64,000 bases of DNA from Riemerella anatipestifer ATCC 11845 = DSM 15868. Lineage in GTDB: Bacteria; Bacteroidota; Bacteroidia; Flavobacteriales; Weeksellaceae. The notes beneath the pieces were generated by a model. The model saw only the letters and a program-made list of their open reading frames with translations, had not been told where the DNA came from and did no database searches. The stretch lies in contig NC_017045.1 of assembly GCF_000252855.1 (NCBI RefSeq), forward strand, positions 248,001 to 312,000. Reading direction: 5' to 3'. Positions 1 to 7,888 of this stretch are shown here, piece after piece; position 1 is the first letter of the stretch, and the number at the start of each line of letters is the position of its first letter. The position numbers and the translations under genes were made by a program.

Positions 1-479
1 CAATATCAGAGCGTTTTTCTAAGGTAGGTTCAGTCCCAGAGCTTAACGATTTTAATCTCAATGAAACTCTACAGCAAAACTATGATTATCTTAAAACTCG
101 TATTTCTAAGAAAGTGGAATTTAATATAGCTTTACCAGCTAAGGAAGTGCTGATACCTCATAATCGTATTCTGATGAGTTGGGTCATAGAAAATCTTATT
201 AAAAATGCGGTAGATGCAATGAAAGGCGATGGTAAATTAGAATTGAAACTCTATCAAAAAAATAAAAAAGTGATTATAGATATACAAGATACAGGTTGTG
301 GTATGTCTGCAAAACAAGTAAGGAATGTTTTCAACCCAGGATATTCTACTAAAAAGAGAGGCTGGGGGTTAGGGTTATCTCTATCTAAAAGAGTGATTAA
401 AGACTACCATAAAGGCGATATAAAAGTTGCCCATACAGAGATTGGTAAAGGAAGTATTTTTAGGATAGAAATAGCTTAA
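1..479 (+). CDS. Sensor histidine kinase, C-terminal part (cut by window start)
   Basis: The reading frame is open from base 3 to the stop at 477-479, so only the last ~158 residues of a longer gene are present. It carries the HATPase_c ATP-binding domain: N box NLIKNAVDAM, G1 box DTGCGM and G2 box GWGLGLSLSKRVI. The first residues, ISERFSKVGS, look like the end of the dimerisation/phosphoacceptor helix, so the His box lies just upstream of the window. It is a two-component sensor kinase that autophosphorylates and passes phosphate to a response regulator, which is not visible here. The ligand and sensory domain cannot be told. An internal GTG at 114 is not a plausible start because it would cut off the dimerisation helices. 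Confidence 0.9.
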   Translation, partial: ISERFSKVGSVPELNDFNLNETLQQNYDYLKTRISKKVEFNIALPAKEVLIPHNRILMSWVIENLIKNAVDAMKGDGKLELKLYQKNKKVIIDIQDTGCGMSAKQVRNVFNPGYSTKKRGWGLGLSLSKRVIKDYHKGDIKVAHTEIGKGSIFRIEIA

Positions 480-494
480 ATCTATAACTTTACG

Positions 495-1616
495 CTAAGA
501 ACTACTTTTATGAATATATCTCGTTAGTTTAATCCCCATATCCGTCCATAGAATTTTCGCATTGGCATTTCTGCTAAGGTGATAATCCGCATCAGAAATC
601 TCAGAAAGGATATCTTCTATATTTGCACCGTGGATAAAGTTAGAAAAAGCCTCCCAATTAAAATTATTTTTCATTAGTCTTTTATAAACTAAATTTTGGA
701 CACCATAATTCTGTAACATTGCCAAGCGAAACATTTCGGTACAATATTCCAAGAAGTTTTTTTGTTTCTCTCTATTCCAATCGGAAATGCTTTTAGCCCA
801 AATAATAAGGTCTTTTAACACTTTAGGATTTTTTTTCGCTTGGAAAGCTAATCTTACCCATTGTATAAAATAATCCTCATACTCCTCGTCAGAATTTTCT
901 GCGGTAATGAGCTTTAAGGCTGTGTTATAGTTGCCTTGGGCTTGGTGTAGGACTTCTTTAATTTTATCTTCGTCAGAGGTAAGATGCCTGATGCCTTCTT
1001 CTAAATCTTTCTCTTCAATCCTAGGAACCTGAATGATTTGGCAACGAGAAAGTATCGTTTGGAGCATCACCTCCGAAGAGTTGGCTGTAAGGATAATAAT
1101 GGTCTTTTCAGGCGGTTCTTCTAGAAATTTAAGGAATTTGTTTGCCGCGTCTTCACGCATTTTATCGGCATTCCAAATAATGAGTATCTTGGTGCCACCC
1201 TCAAAACTTTTAAGGCTAAACTTTTCGCTTTTATCTAGAATTTCATCTACAGAAATGTAGAGTTGTTTATTTTCGGCATTTAGTTGGTTTACCCAGTCGT
1301 GATGTTCGGAGTAAGGGTTTTTAAGCATCATCTCCCGCCAAGTATCAAAGAAAAAACTACTTACAGATTTCCCCTTATCATCTCTAAATACAGGAAAACT
1401 AAAATGAACATCTAAATGATTAAGATGCTCCACTTTGGTAGCGGCTTTTTCATTTTCTCGTTTTAAGATTTCTTGGGCGTAGGCTAGAGCTAGAGCTAAA
1501 GTTCCGTAACCACTTTCTCCCAAAAATAATTGAGCATGGCTTACTCTATTATTATCAATGCTTTCTAGTAGAGTTTGCTTAATTTTATTTTGACCAATAA
1601 CCGCTTCCCAATTCAT
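495..1616 (-). CDS. holB: DNA polymerase III delta' subunit
   Basis: This 373-residue AAA+ protein is the delta' subunit of the clamp loader, which loads the beta sliding clamp at replication forks. The N-terminus MNWEAVIGQNKIKQTL is the usual RuvB/clamp-loader opening. The P-loop region GESGYGTLALA is degenerate (no GKT), as expected because delta' does not hydrolyse ATP. The sensor region has FLKFLEEPPE and ILSRCQII with the SRC motif that supplies the arginine finger. The C-terminal collar domain follows. It lies alone on the minus strand, convergent with the histidine kinase (15 bp between stops). A promoter element sits directly in front of the ATG (1621-1650). Its partner delta (holA) is at 50726. 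Confidence 0.93.
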   Translation of the reverse strand: MNWEAVIGQNKIKQTLLESIDNNRVSHAQLFLGESGYGTLALALAYAQEILKRENEKAATKVEHLNHLDVHFSFPVFRDDKGKSVSSFFFDTWREMMLKNPYSEHHDWVNQLNAENKQLYISVDEILDKSEKFSLKSFEGGTKILIIWNADKMREDAANKFLKFLEEPPEKTIIILTANSSEVMLQTILSRCQIIQVPRIEEKDLEEGIRHLTSDEDKIKEVLHQAQGNYNTALKLITAENSDEEYEDYFIQWVRLAFQAKKNPKVLKDLIIWAKSISDWNREKQKNFLEYCTEMFRLAMLQNYGVQNLVYKRLMKNNFNWEAFSNFIHGANIEDILSEISDADYHLSRNANAKILWTDMGIKLTRYIHKSSS

Positions 1617-1620
1617 GTTC

Positions 1621-1650
1621 CAAAGATACTAAAATCTCTCTATTTTCCAA
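1621..1650 (-). promoter_or_regulatory. holB promoter, predicted leaderless
   Basis: Read on the minus strand: TTG (1650-1648), 19 bases, then TATCTTTG (1628-1621), matching the Bacteroidota/flavobacterial promoter TTG...TAnnTTTG. Only four bases (GAAC) separate the box from the holB ATG at 1616, so the transcript should begin at or next to the start codon. Confidence 0.6.
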
Positions 1651-1757
1651 TTTTTTTAGGTTCTGTAACGCCTTAACAAACTTTAACGCCTTTTAAATTT
1701 TCTCATTTCATTTATAATTAGGATATTTGCGTTCTGATTAAGATATTTATATAGATA

Positions 1758-3029
1758 ATGAAGAAAATCATTAACGCATCGTTCATCATTTTTGCAGGAT
1801 TATTGTCTGCACAGAATATAGGTAATTCGCCCTATGCTGCCTTTGGAATAGGAGATACTAAATATGATAATACTGCGGAAATAAGTGCTATGGCAGGGAT
1901 TTCTACGGCTTATGTTTGGGACTTTAACAATAGTTTTAACTTTAGCAACCCAGCCGCAAATACTAACTTTGGTTTAACGGCTTTTAAAATACAGGTGAAT
2001 AATGATAACCAGTACCTTAAGTCTAATTATAACAATCTAGATGTTACTAAGCATTCTTCTTATTTATCTAACATCTCTATAGCATTTCCAATTTCGGAGA
2101 AGGTTAAGTTTGGTTTAGGTTATCAGCCTTATAGTTCTAAGCGTTATGATATTCTTTCTCAAACCACAGTGAATGGAAGTGTAACACAGGCTAATTCTTT
2201 TGCAGGAGAAGGTACACTCAATACTATTCAGTCTGCTATAGGTTATCAGATTACGCCGTCTTTCTCTTTAGGTTTAAGAAGTAACTTTTACTTTGGGAAG
2301 ATTATAGATAGAGAAGAAGTAGCTATTTCTGGAGCGGAACTCATCAACGGTTTTGAGACTTCTAGAAAGATAAAAAGCTGGAACTTTACCTTAGGTTCTG
2401 TATATCAAAAGAAATTGCCTAAGGATAAAAAAATGACGATAGGGGCTACCTACACCTTTGGCAATATAGGAACTATAGATGCTTCTTACCTTAATAGTAC
2501 CTATTACTACTATGGTAAAGAAAAGATGGACGAAACCGTGATTTCTAAGGAAAGCTATAAGGAGAACGATATTATCCCACAAAGAGCCTCATTAGGTCTT
2601 GGTCTAGGGCATGATGCTAAGTGGTTTATCTCAGCTCAAATGGATTATACTAAAGGTGGAGCAGTAAAGTTTTCGGGAGCTCCTGCTACATTTAAAGATG
2701 CTTACCGTGTAGCAGTAGGAGGGTGGTATCTACCGAACCATAACGATTTTAGAAACTATTTTTCTAGAGTTATCTATCGTTATGGAGCTTACTATGAAAA
2801 AGGCAACCTTAACATCAATAATACCAATATCAACGAATATGGTATTAGCTTTGGAGGGACATTTCCATTCCAAAATTCTAATGTAATGAGAATGAACGGA
2901 ATTGATTTAGGAATTGATTTAGGTAAGAGAGGGTCTTTGAGTAATAATCTTATCTCTGAAAGATTTATCAACTTCAAAATAGGGCTTAATTTTGCCGATA
3001 AATGGTTTAACAAACGCCAGTACGACTAA
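1758..3029 (+). CDS. Outer-membrane beta-barrel protein, function unknown
   Basis: A 423-residue secreted protein. A signal peptide with predicted cleavage after GLLSA leaves Gln at the mature N-terminus. The rest is rich in alternating aromatic/glycine strands such as VKFGLGYQPYSS and FSLGLRSNFYFGK, and ends in a strand-like KIGLNFADKW region; this is a beta-barrel pattern. The opening NSPYAAFGIGD and the many internal barrel strands are typical of FadL/OmpP1-like or uncharacterised flavobacterial outer-membrane proteins. lptC follows 18 bp downstream on the same strand, so the two are probably co-transcribed and a role in envelope biogenesis or transport is possible. No specific substrate can be assigned. 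Confidence 0.72.
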   Translation: MKKIINASFIIFAGLLSAQNIGNSPYAAFGIGDTKYDNTAEISAMAGISTAYVWDFNNSFNFSNPAANTNFGLTAFKIQVNNDNQYLKSNYNNLDVTKHSSYLSNISIAFPISEKVKFGLGYQPYSSKRYDILSQTTVNGSVTQANSFAGEGTLNTIQSAIGYQITPSFSLGLRSNFYFGKIIDREEVAISGAELINGFETSRKIKSWNFTLGSVYQKKLPKDKKMTIGATYTFGNIGTIDASYLNSTYYYYGKEKMDETVISKESYKENDIIPQRASLGLGLGHDAKWFISAQMDYTKGGAVKFSGAPATFKDAYRVAVGGWYLPNHNDFRNYFSRVIYRYGAYYEKGNLNINNTNINEYGISFGGTFPFQNSNVMRMNGIDLGIDLGKRGSLSNNLISERFINFKIGLNFADKWFNKRQYD

Positions 3030-3047
3030 TATTGGAGTTGGCTATCA

Positions 3048-3641
3048 ATGAAACAAACAATAGCTAAAATATTAACTAAAAGTATAGCTACCCTATCTAT
3101 GGGGGCTATATTTTTTGTTTTAACCTCTTGCGAGGAAGACCTTACCAAGTACAACCAAAACAAACCGACCAACTTTGCCTCTAGGATTATCTATAACGCA
3201 GATATTGTGCAAAGAGATTCTGGAGCGGTAAAAATTAGGTTTAAAGCCCCTCTTTTAGAAGAGTATGAGTTTATAGACACGCCTTATGTGGAAATTAAGA
3301 AAGGGCTTTATTTGGAATTCTATGATAAAAAGAAGCCTAAAGTACCAGGTAAACTATGGGCAAACTATGCCAAAATAATACAAAAAAAGGATTTCTACGA
3401 AGCTAAAGGTAATGTAAAAGTCATCAATAACGAGGGGCAAATATTTGTAATGCAGTCTATCTATTGGGACAAAAAGAACAATAAAATGTACACTAAAGAC
3501 ACTGTATTTATTACCGATAAAGACGGGAATACCTTTGTGGCTTCTGGTGGAATGAATGCCAAAGACGACTTCTCCGAATATGTTTTGTATAACAATTCTG
3601 GAAACTTTAGTGCTAAGGCAATCCCTGAAATGGGGAAATAA
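3048..3641 (+). CDS. lptC: LPS export protein LptC (lipoprotein)
   Basis: A 197-residue predicted lipoprotein with the lipobox FVLTSC (Cys28). The mature part matches the LptC/OstA beta-jellyroll family: it carries the recurring pattern seen in KLWANYAKIIQKKDFYEAKG and NVKVINNEGQIFVM, which builds the groove that hands lipopolysaccharide from the inner-membrane LptBFG transporter to LptA. Being a lipoprotein rather than a membrane-spanning protein is usual for Bacteroidota LptC. It probably shares a transcript with the upstream outer-membrane protein. A possible LptF/G permease lies far away at 44754-46208. Confidence 0.85.
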   Translation: MKQTIAKILTKSIATLSMGAIFFVLTSCEEDLTKYNQNKPTNFASRIIYNADIVQRDSGAVKIRFKAPLLEEYEFIDTPYVEIKKGLYLEFYDKKKPKVPGKLWANYAKIIQKKDFYEAKGNVKVINNEGQIFVMQSIYWDKKNNKMYTKDTVFITDKDGNTFVASGGMNAKDDFSEYVLYNNSGNFSAKAIPEMGK

Positions 3642-3678
3642 AAAAAATCCGTCCCAATTTAGTATTCTGAAACGGATT
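3640..3678. terminator. Weak bidirectional terminator between lptC and the SRPBCC gene
   Basis: Seven-base stem AATCCGT (3646-3652) with ACGGATT (3672-3678), 19-base loop and an A-tract at 3640-3647, which reads as a U-tract for the minus-strand gene. It lies between two convergent genes. Confidence 0.45.
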
Positions 3679-3689
3679 AAATTATAGAA

Positions 3690-4079
3690 TTATAACTGTT
3701 CTATCTTATCCGTTAAGTTATTGATGAAGTTTTGAAGTGGTTTCTCTACCATCATTTTGATAAAAGGATTAAATTTTCCTTCAAATAAAAGCTGTACTTC
3801 TGTTTGGTTTTCATTGATAGCGTTCATCATTCCTGTAAGACCAAAATCTAAACTAGAGCTAGCAGACTTTAATACTACTTTTTCGCCTTCCTTTACTTCG
3901 TCTATTTTAAGAGCAATTTCTGGCATACCTTTAAGCCCGAACTTAAAACCATCAGCTACTGTTTCAAACTTTTGTAGTCCTTCAGGCATCAGTTCTTTGT
4001 AATCTTCTGGGCGTTTCAGCATTTCAGATAACTGTTTAGCCGATTTATTTACGATAATTTTTCTTCCTTCTAAATTCAT
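3690..4079 (-). CDS. SRPBCC (START-like) family protein
   Basis: A 129-residue cytoplasmic protein without signal or membrane segment. The beta-rich N-terminal half, a central run of turns (GFKFGLKGMPEIALKID) and a C-terminal amphipathic helix (PFIKMMVEKPLQNFINNLTDKI) give the helix-grip pattern of small SRPBCC/START-like proteins of Bacteroidota, which bind hydrophobic ligands. In many relatives, as I recall, such a gene sits beside pyrE; no pyrE is present here. It diverges from the NUDIX gene with only 34 bp between start codons. Ligand and role are unknown. Confidence 0.7.
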   Translation of the reverse strand: MNLEGRKIIVNKSAKQLSEMLKRPEDYKELMPEGLQKFETVADGFKFGLKGMPEIALKIDEVKEGEKVVLKSASSSLDFGLTGMMNAINENQTEVQLLFEGKFNPFIKMMVEKPLQNFINNLTDKIEQL

Positions 4080-4083
4080 TTCT

Positions 4084-4091
4084 TATTTTTG
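4084..4091 (+). promoter_or_regulatory. -7 element for the NUDIX gene
   Basis: TATTTTTG matches TAnnTTTG; the ATG follows at 4114, giving a leader of about 20 bases. No clear TTG lies at the -33 position. Confidence 0.4.
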
Positions 4092-4110
4092 TTAAATTAT
4101 TAAACTTCCG

Positions 4111-4118
4111 CAAATGTA
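4111..4118 (-). promoter_or_regulatory. -7 element for the SRPBCC gene, overlapping the NUDIX start codon
   Basis: On the minus strand this reads TACATTTG (TAnnTTTG). The box covers the ATG of the divergent NUDIX gene (4114-4116). The SRPBCC start is at 4079, giving a leader of about 28 bases. Confidence 0.4.
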
Positions 4119-4725
4119 TAAAGTTTTTATCAATGAAAAAAGATTAATCATCAGTAATCAACCCGAAAGTACGGAGCATAACATAATATTTATTGATGAG
4201 AAAAATATAGAAGAAGGGATAGAACTACTAGAAAAAACTTCTGCAAGAGAGGTTTGTGTTTACGCTTCTAATGTAGATGAATTGTGGAAGAGCTTTAAAT
4301 CTTTATTTCATATTGTAGAAGCGGCAGGAGGTTTGGTAGCGAATAAAGAAGACAAAATTTTATTTATCCATAGACTAGGGAAGTGGGATTTGCCTAAAGG
4401 TAAGCTAGAGAAAGGCGAAGGTGTAAAAGAAGCGGCTGTAAGAGAGGTGGAAGAAGAAACAGGGATTACAGACTTAGAGTTACTAGATTTCTTACAGGAA
4501 ACTTATCACATTTATACCGAAAAAAAGAAAAGAATACTCAAGAAAACCTATTGGTTTACGATGAAATACAATGGCTCTGAAGTGCCTTCTCCACAGATAG
4601 AAGAAGGCATCAGCAAAGTAGAATGGAAATCTCATAAGGAAATCCAAGAATACATTTATCCTCAAACATTTAAGAATATACAGCTACTAATCAATCTTTA
4701 TTTTAGATTAAACAATATCGTCTAA
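4114..4725 (+). CDS. NUDIX hydrolase
   Basis: A 203-residue protein whose C-terminal two thirds is a NUDIX domain. The Nudix box is complete (G-x5-E-x7-REUxEExGU): it starts at GKLEKGEG and ends with REVEEETGI, giving the metal-binding glutamates for hydrolysis of a nucleoside diphosphate linked to another group. It is preceded by LGKWDLPKGK, a common lead-in. The N-terminal ~70 residues are a separate small region without a recognised motif. The substrate cannot be deduced; such proteins act on sugar nucleotides, dinucleoside polyphosphates or oxidised nucleotides. Its last 18 bases overlap the 3' end of the convergent murF gene. Confidence 0.88.
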   Translation: MYKVFINEKRLIISNQPESTEHNIIFIDEKNIEEGIELLEKTSAREVCVYASNVDELWKSFKSLFHIVEAAGGLVANKEDKILFIHRLGKWDLPKGKLEKGEGVKEAAVREVEEETGITDLELLDFLQETYHIYTEKKKRILKKTYWFTMKYNGSEVPSPQIEEGISKVEWKSHKEIQEYIYPQTFKNIQLLINLYFRLNNIV

Positions 4726-5982
4726 TAATTTCTCTAGAGCAATACCTCTTGAGCCTTTTAGTAGAATGTTTTTAGTAGTTAGAGGTTGATTTTTAAGATA
4801 TACGGATAGCTGTTGAGTGTTAAGAAATGCAGTGCCTTGTGTATTCACACTAGAGAAATGTTTCCCAACGGTAATAATTTTATCAAAATTGAGAGATTGT
4901 GCTTTTTGAAGAATAGTTTTGTGTTCTTCTTTGGAAGCATCGCCTAGCTCTAACATATCCCCAATGATTACGGTTTTACAGCCATTAAACAAAGCAAAAT
5001 TCTCTAAAGAAACTGCCATACTACTAGGATTAGCATTGTAAGTGTCTAATACTAAAGTTTTATCTCCTTTTTGCATAATTTGAGAACGCATATTGGTAGG
5101 AGTGTACTCTTGTATGGCTTCTTTAATAAGATTTTTGTCAATACCAAAATGTAGTCCTAGAGTTACAGCTGCTGATATGTTTGTAAAGTTATAAGCTCCT
5201 GTAAGTTGCGAAATCATTTCTTCGCCTTCAAAAATAAGTCCTACTCTTTGATTATCGTAGAATAATTGGAAATCATAATCAGATTGAAGTGTTCCAAAAC
5301 AAATGATTTTAGAATAGTCTTTTGTTTTTTCTACCTGTATGGTATCGTTGGCATTAACTAAGATTTGTTTATTTTCTTTTTTAAGATAATCATACAACTC
5401 TGATTTTCCTTTGATAACACCTTCTACACCTCCAAAGCCTTCGAGGTGTGCTTTGCCAAAATTGGTAACATAGCCATAGTCGGGCTGAGCTATTTGGCAT
5501 AAACGTTCGATTTCTTTTTGATGATTAGCCCCCATTTCTACCACTGCGATTTCGTGCTCTGGCTTTATAGAAAGTAGAGTAAGAGGAACCCCTATATGGT
5601 TATTAAGATTACCTTTAGTAAATTGTACCTTATATTTCTTAGATAATACTGCAGCTATGAGCTCTTTAGAAGTGGTTTTTCCATTACTTCCTGTAAGAGC
5701 AATAATAGGAATGTTAAGTTTATTTCTATGAAAGATAGATAATTCTTGTAAAAATTTTAAAGTAGAAGGAACGTAAAAAATATTTTTACTGATATTTTCG
5801 TACTCCTTTTGTTCCACTATCACGGCTAAAGCTCCTTTGTTAATAGCGTCTTCTGCTAATGTTGCCGCATTAAAATTCTCGCCAGAAAAAGCAAAAAATA
5901 AATCACCTTCAGCAATAGTTCTACTATCAATGGAAACTTTATTGCTTTTTAAATATATTGGATAAAACTGTTCTATATTCAT
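4708..5982 (-). CDS. murF: UDP-N-acetylmuramoyl-tripeptide--D-Ala-D-Ala ligase
   Basis: MurF adds D-Ala-D-Ala to the UDP-MurNAc-tripeptide, the last cytoplasmic step of peptidoglycan precursor synthesis. The 424-residue protein shows the Mur ligase P-loop TGSNGKTTSKE (about residues 97-107), the central-domain sequence EMGANHQKEIERL and the C-terminal domain with YNANPSSM and GDMLELG. Length is normal for flavobacterial MurF. It follows gldJ on the minus strand, an order also described in Flavobacterium, but a terminator (5994-6026) lies between them and a promoter box abuts the murF ATG, so it is probably transcribed separately. The stop overlaps the end of the NUDIX gene. Confidence 0.95.
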   Translation of the reverse strand: MNIEQFYPIYLKSNKVSIDSRTIAEGDLFFAFSGENFNAATLAEDAINKGALAVIVEQKEYENISKNIFYVPSTLKFLQELSIFHRNKLNIPIIALTGSNGKTTSKELIAAVLSKKYKVQFTKGNLNNHIGVPLTLLSIKPEHEIAVVEMGANHQKEIERLCQIAQPDYGYVTNFGKAHLEGFGGVEGVIKGKSELYDYLKKENKQILVNANDTIQVEKTKDYSKIICFGTLQSDYDFQLFYDNQRVGLIFEGEEMISQLTGAYNFTNISAAVTLGLHFGIDKNLIKEAIQEYTPTNMRSQIMQKGDKTLVLDTYNANPSSMAVSLENFALFNGCKTVIIGDMLELGDASKEEHKTILQKAQSLNFDKIITVGKHFSSVNTQGTAFLNTQQLSVYLKNQPLTTKNILLKGSRGIALEKLLDDIV

Positions 5983-5986
5983 AGCC

Positions 5987-5994
5987 CAAAAATA
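5987..5994 (-). promoter_or_regulatory. murF -7 element, predicted leaderless
   Basis: The minus strand reads TATTTTTG, then four bases (GGCT), then the murF ATG at 5982. The transcript is predicted to start at the ATG. The box partly overlaps the A-tract of the gldJ terminator. Confidence 0.5.
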
Positions 5995-6026
5995 AAAAAA
6001 CCTTTCTAATAAAGAAAGGTTTTTTT
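5994..6026 (-). terminator. Intrinsic terminator after gldJ
   Basis: CCTTTCT (6001-6007) pairs with AGAAAGG (6013-6019), flanked by seven A (5994-6000) and seven T (6020-6026). It serves the minus-strand gldJ but is symmetric. Confidence 0.82.
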
Positions 6027-6043
6027 AGAGTTTAGAAAGTTGT

Positions 6044-7657
6044 TTATCTTTTACTTCTTTTGTTCATATTGTCTTTAGCATCTTGTGCCACACGGAAGCC
6101 TACCCAACCGTAAGCTCTTGTTTCATCTCTATATCTTCTTTGCCCTGGGTCTAGCCAATATGCGGTATCTTTCCAGGAGCCACCTTTAACTACTCTAGAG
6201 CTATTAGAAACGTTAGAGGTTCTAAACTTTTTATCTTTCTCTAGAATAACTTTCCCTTTAGCATCTACAAAGAATCTTCTCTTGGTAGAGTTATACATGT
6301 CAAACTCTTTAGCAGCAGCGCTATCAAGTTCTCTTCCATAGCCAGCTTCTAAAGAGGACATAAAGTCCCCATCACGGAAATTTCTTTTATCCTTAACCAC
6401 TTCTCTTTTGTATTGTCCAGGTAATCCTTTATATACAAGTCTTCCGTCCGCTAAAGTATCATAGGTAATGTTTGAACCATCTAGTTTAGTATAGGTTCCA
6501 TCAGCATTTTTTACCATTTGTTTATTTACATTACCTCTGTAATAGTTGAAGTCACTAGCTTCATCATCTATAATAGGTCTATAAACATCAGCAGTCCATT
6601 CAGCTACATTACCATACATACCATAAATACCTAAGTCGTTAGAAGGGTATTGTCTTACATCAGAGGTTGTTGGAGAGCCGTCGTTATTCCAACCAGCAGG
6701 ACCTGAATAATCTCCTCTACCATACTTAAAGTTTTCAAGGAACATACCCCTATTTCTACCCTTGTTGCCTCTCAATTTATCAATTTCTGGAGTTTTACCT
6801 GTATAAAGATTGTACTCTCTATTTTTTTGTAAACCTAGAGCTGCAAACTCCCATTCTACTTCTGTTGGAAGACGGTACTTAGTAACTACCCCCGAAGTTG
6901 CGGCTCTATTGGCAGCAAGTATCCTAGAATTGGTAGTTTTAATACCTGTTTTTTGCTTTAATCTTTGCTCGTTGATATATCCTTGCATTTCAGGATCGTT
7001 AGCTTTATACTTATCAAGTGTAAAAGAAGCTTGTCCTTGATTGTTACTTTCGTTAGTATATAAATCTTTAGATAATACCCCTTGATCCATGAGGATTCTT
7101 TCGCCCACTCTATCTGTTAACCACTCGCAATATCTATTGGCTTGTAACCAAGAAACTCCAACTACAGGATAGTTGTCAAACCCTGGTGAACGGAAATAAG
7201 TTTCAGAATAATCATTTCTAGACAATTCATTATTCCAAACTAAGGTATCAGGAAGTGCTCCGCTGTAAATATCTTTAAAGTTAGGGTCAGAAGAAGGGAA
7301 AACAAATTTTAACCAAGTTACATAATTGCGATAATCATAATTGGTAACTTCTGTTTCTCCAATGAAAAAAGAACTAACCTGCATTCTTCTAGGAGTATTG
7401 TTCCAGTCGTGCATCACATCGTCTTTCACTAGTCCCATAGTAAAAGTACCTCCTTGTACGAACACCATACCTGGCTGCCCTTTCTGCTTTTCCTCTTTTC
7501 CAGAGAAGAACCACCCTTTTTGGTCATTAGGTTTCCATCCTGTAAGACTTGTAGTTTTACCTGAACCTCCACCTTTTTTGGTATTGCTATTACCGCAACT
7601 AACTAAAGCTAGGGAAGAACCTAATACACATAATGAAAATAACTTTAGTTTTTTCAT
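6044..7657 (-). CDS. gldJ: Gliding motility lipoprotein GldJ
   Basis: GldJ is an outer-membrane-anchored lipoprotein required for type IX secretion and gliding; it stabilises GldK in the Gld ring. The start at 7657 gives 537 residues opening MKKLKLFSLCVLGSS with a lipobox ALVSC (Cys21); an upstream ATG at 7711 would add 18 residues in front of the signal peptide and is less likely. The mature protein is a formylglycine-generating-enzyme-like (FGE-sulfatase) fold: FVQGGTFTMG, IGETEVTNYDYRNYV, YPVVGVSWLQANRYCEWL, YRLPTEVEWEFAA, GMYGNVAEWTADVY and the C-terminal RVVKGGSWKDTAYW and YGWVGFRVA. It faces porU, which is a typical arrangement for the secretion locus. Confidence 0.96.
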   Translation of the reverse strand: MKKLKLFSLCVLGSSLALVSCGNSNTKKGGGSGKTTSLTGWKPNDQKGWFFSGKEEKQKGQPGMVFVQGGTFTMGLVKDDVMHDWNNTPRRMQVSSFFIGETEVTNYDYRNYVTWLKFVFPSSDPNFKDIYSGALPDTLVWNNELSRNDYSETYFRSPGFDNYPVVGVSWLQANRYCEWLTDRVGERILMDQGVLSKDLYTNESNNQGQASFTLDKYKANDPEMQGYINEQRLKQKTGIKTTNSRILAANRAATSGVVTKYRLPTEVEWEFAALGLQKNREYNLYTGKTPEIDKLRGNKGRNRGMFLENFKYGRGDYSGPAGWNNDGSPTTSDVRQYPSNDLGIYGMYGNVAEWTADVYRPIIDDEASDFNYYRGNVNKQMVKNADGTYTKLDGSNITYDTLADGRLVYKGLPGQYKREVVKDKRNFRDGDFMSSLEAGYGRELDSAAAKEFDMYNSTKRRFFVDAKGKVILEKDKKFRTSNVSNSSRVVKGGSWKDTAYWLDPGQRRYRDETRAYGWVGFRVAQDAKDNMNKRSKR

Positions 7658-7888
7658 TCGATATAATATTTTTCTTTTATTAAAATTTAAACAATCAGTG
7701 ATGAGAATCAACCGAGTCTCATCTCAAAACATTTTTCAGCTTACAAAGAAAGTTAATTTATTCTACTTTACAAAATAGATTTTAACCTTTTTTGCAAAAC
7801 GAAGAGAATTAAATTTTATTGTTTTAATTTTTTATTTTTACTTTGCAGAGGAAATAGATTTATTCTAAATATATTAGAAATATTCATT

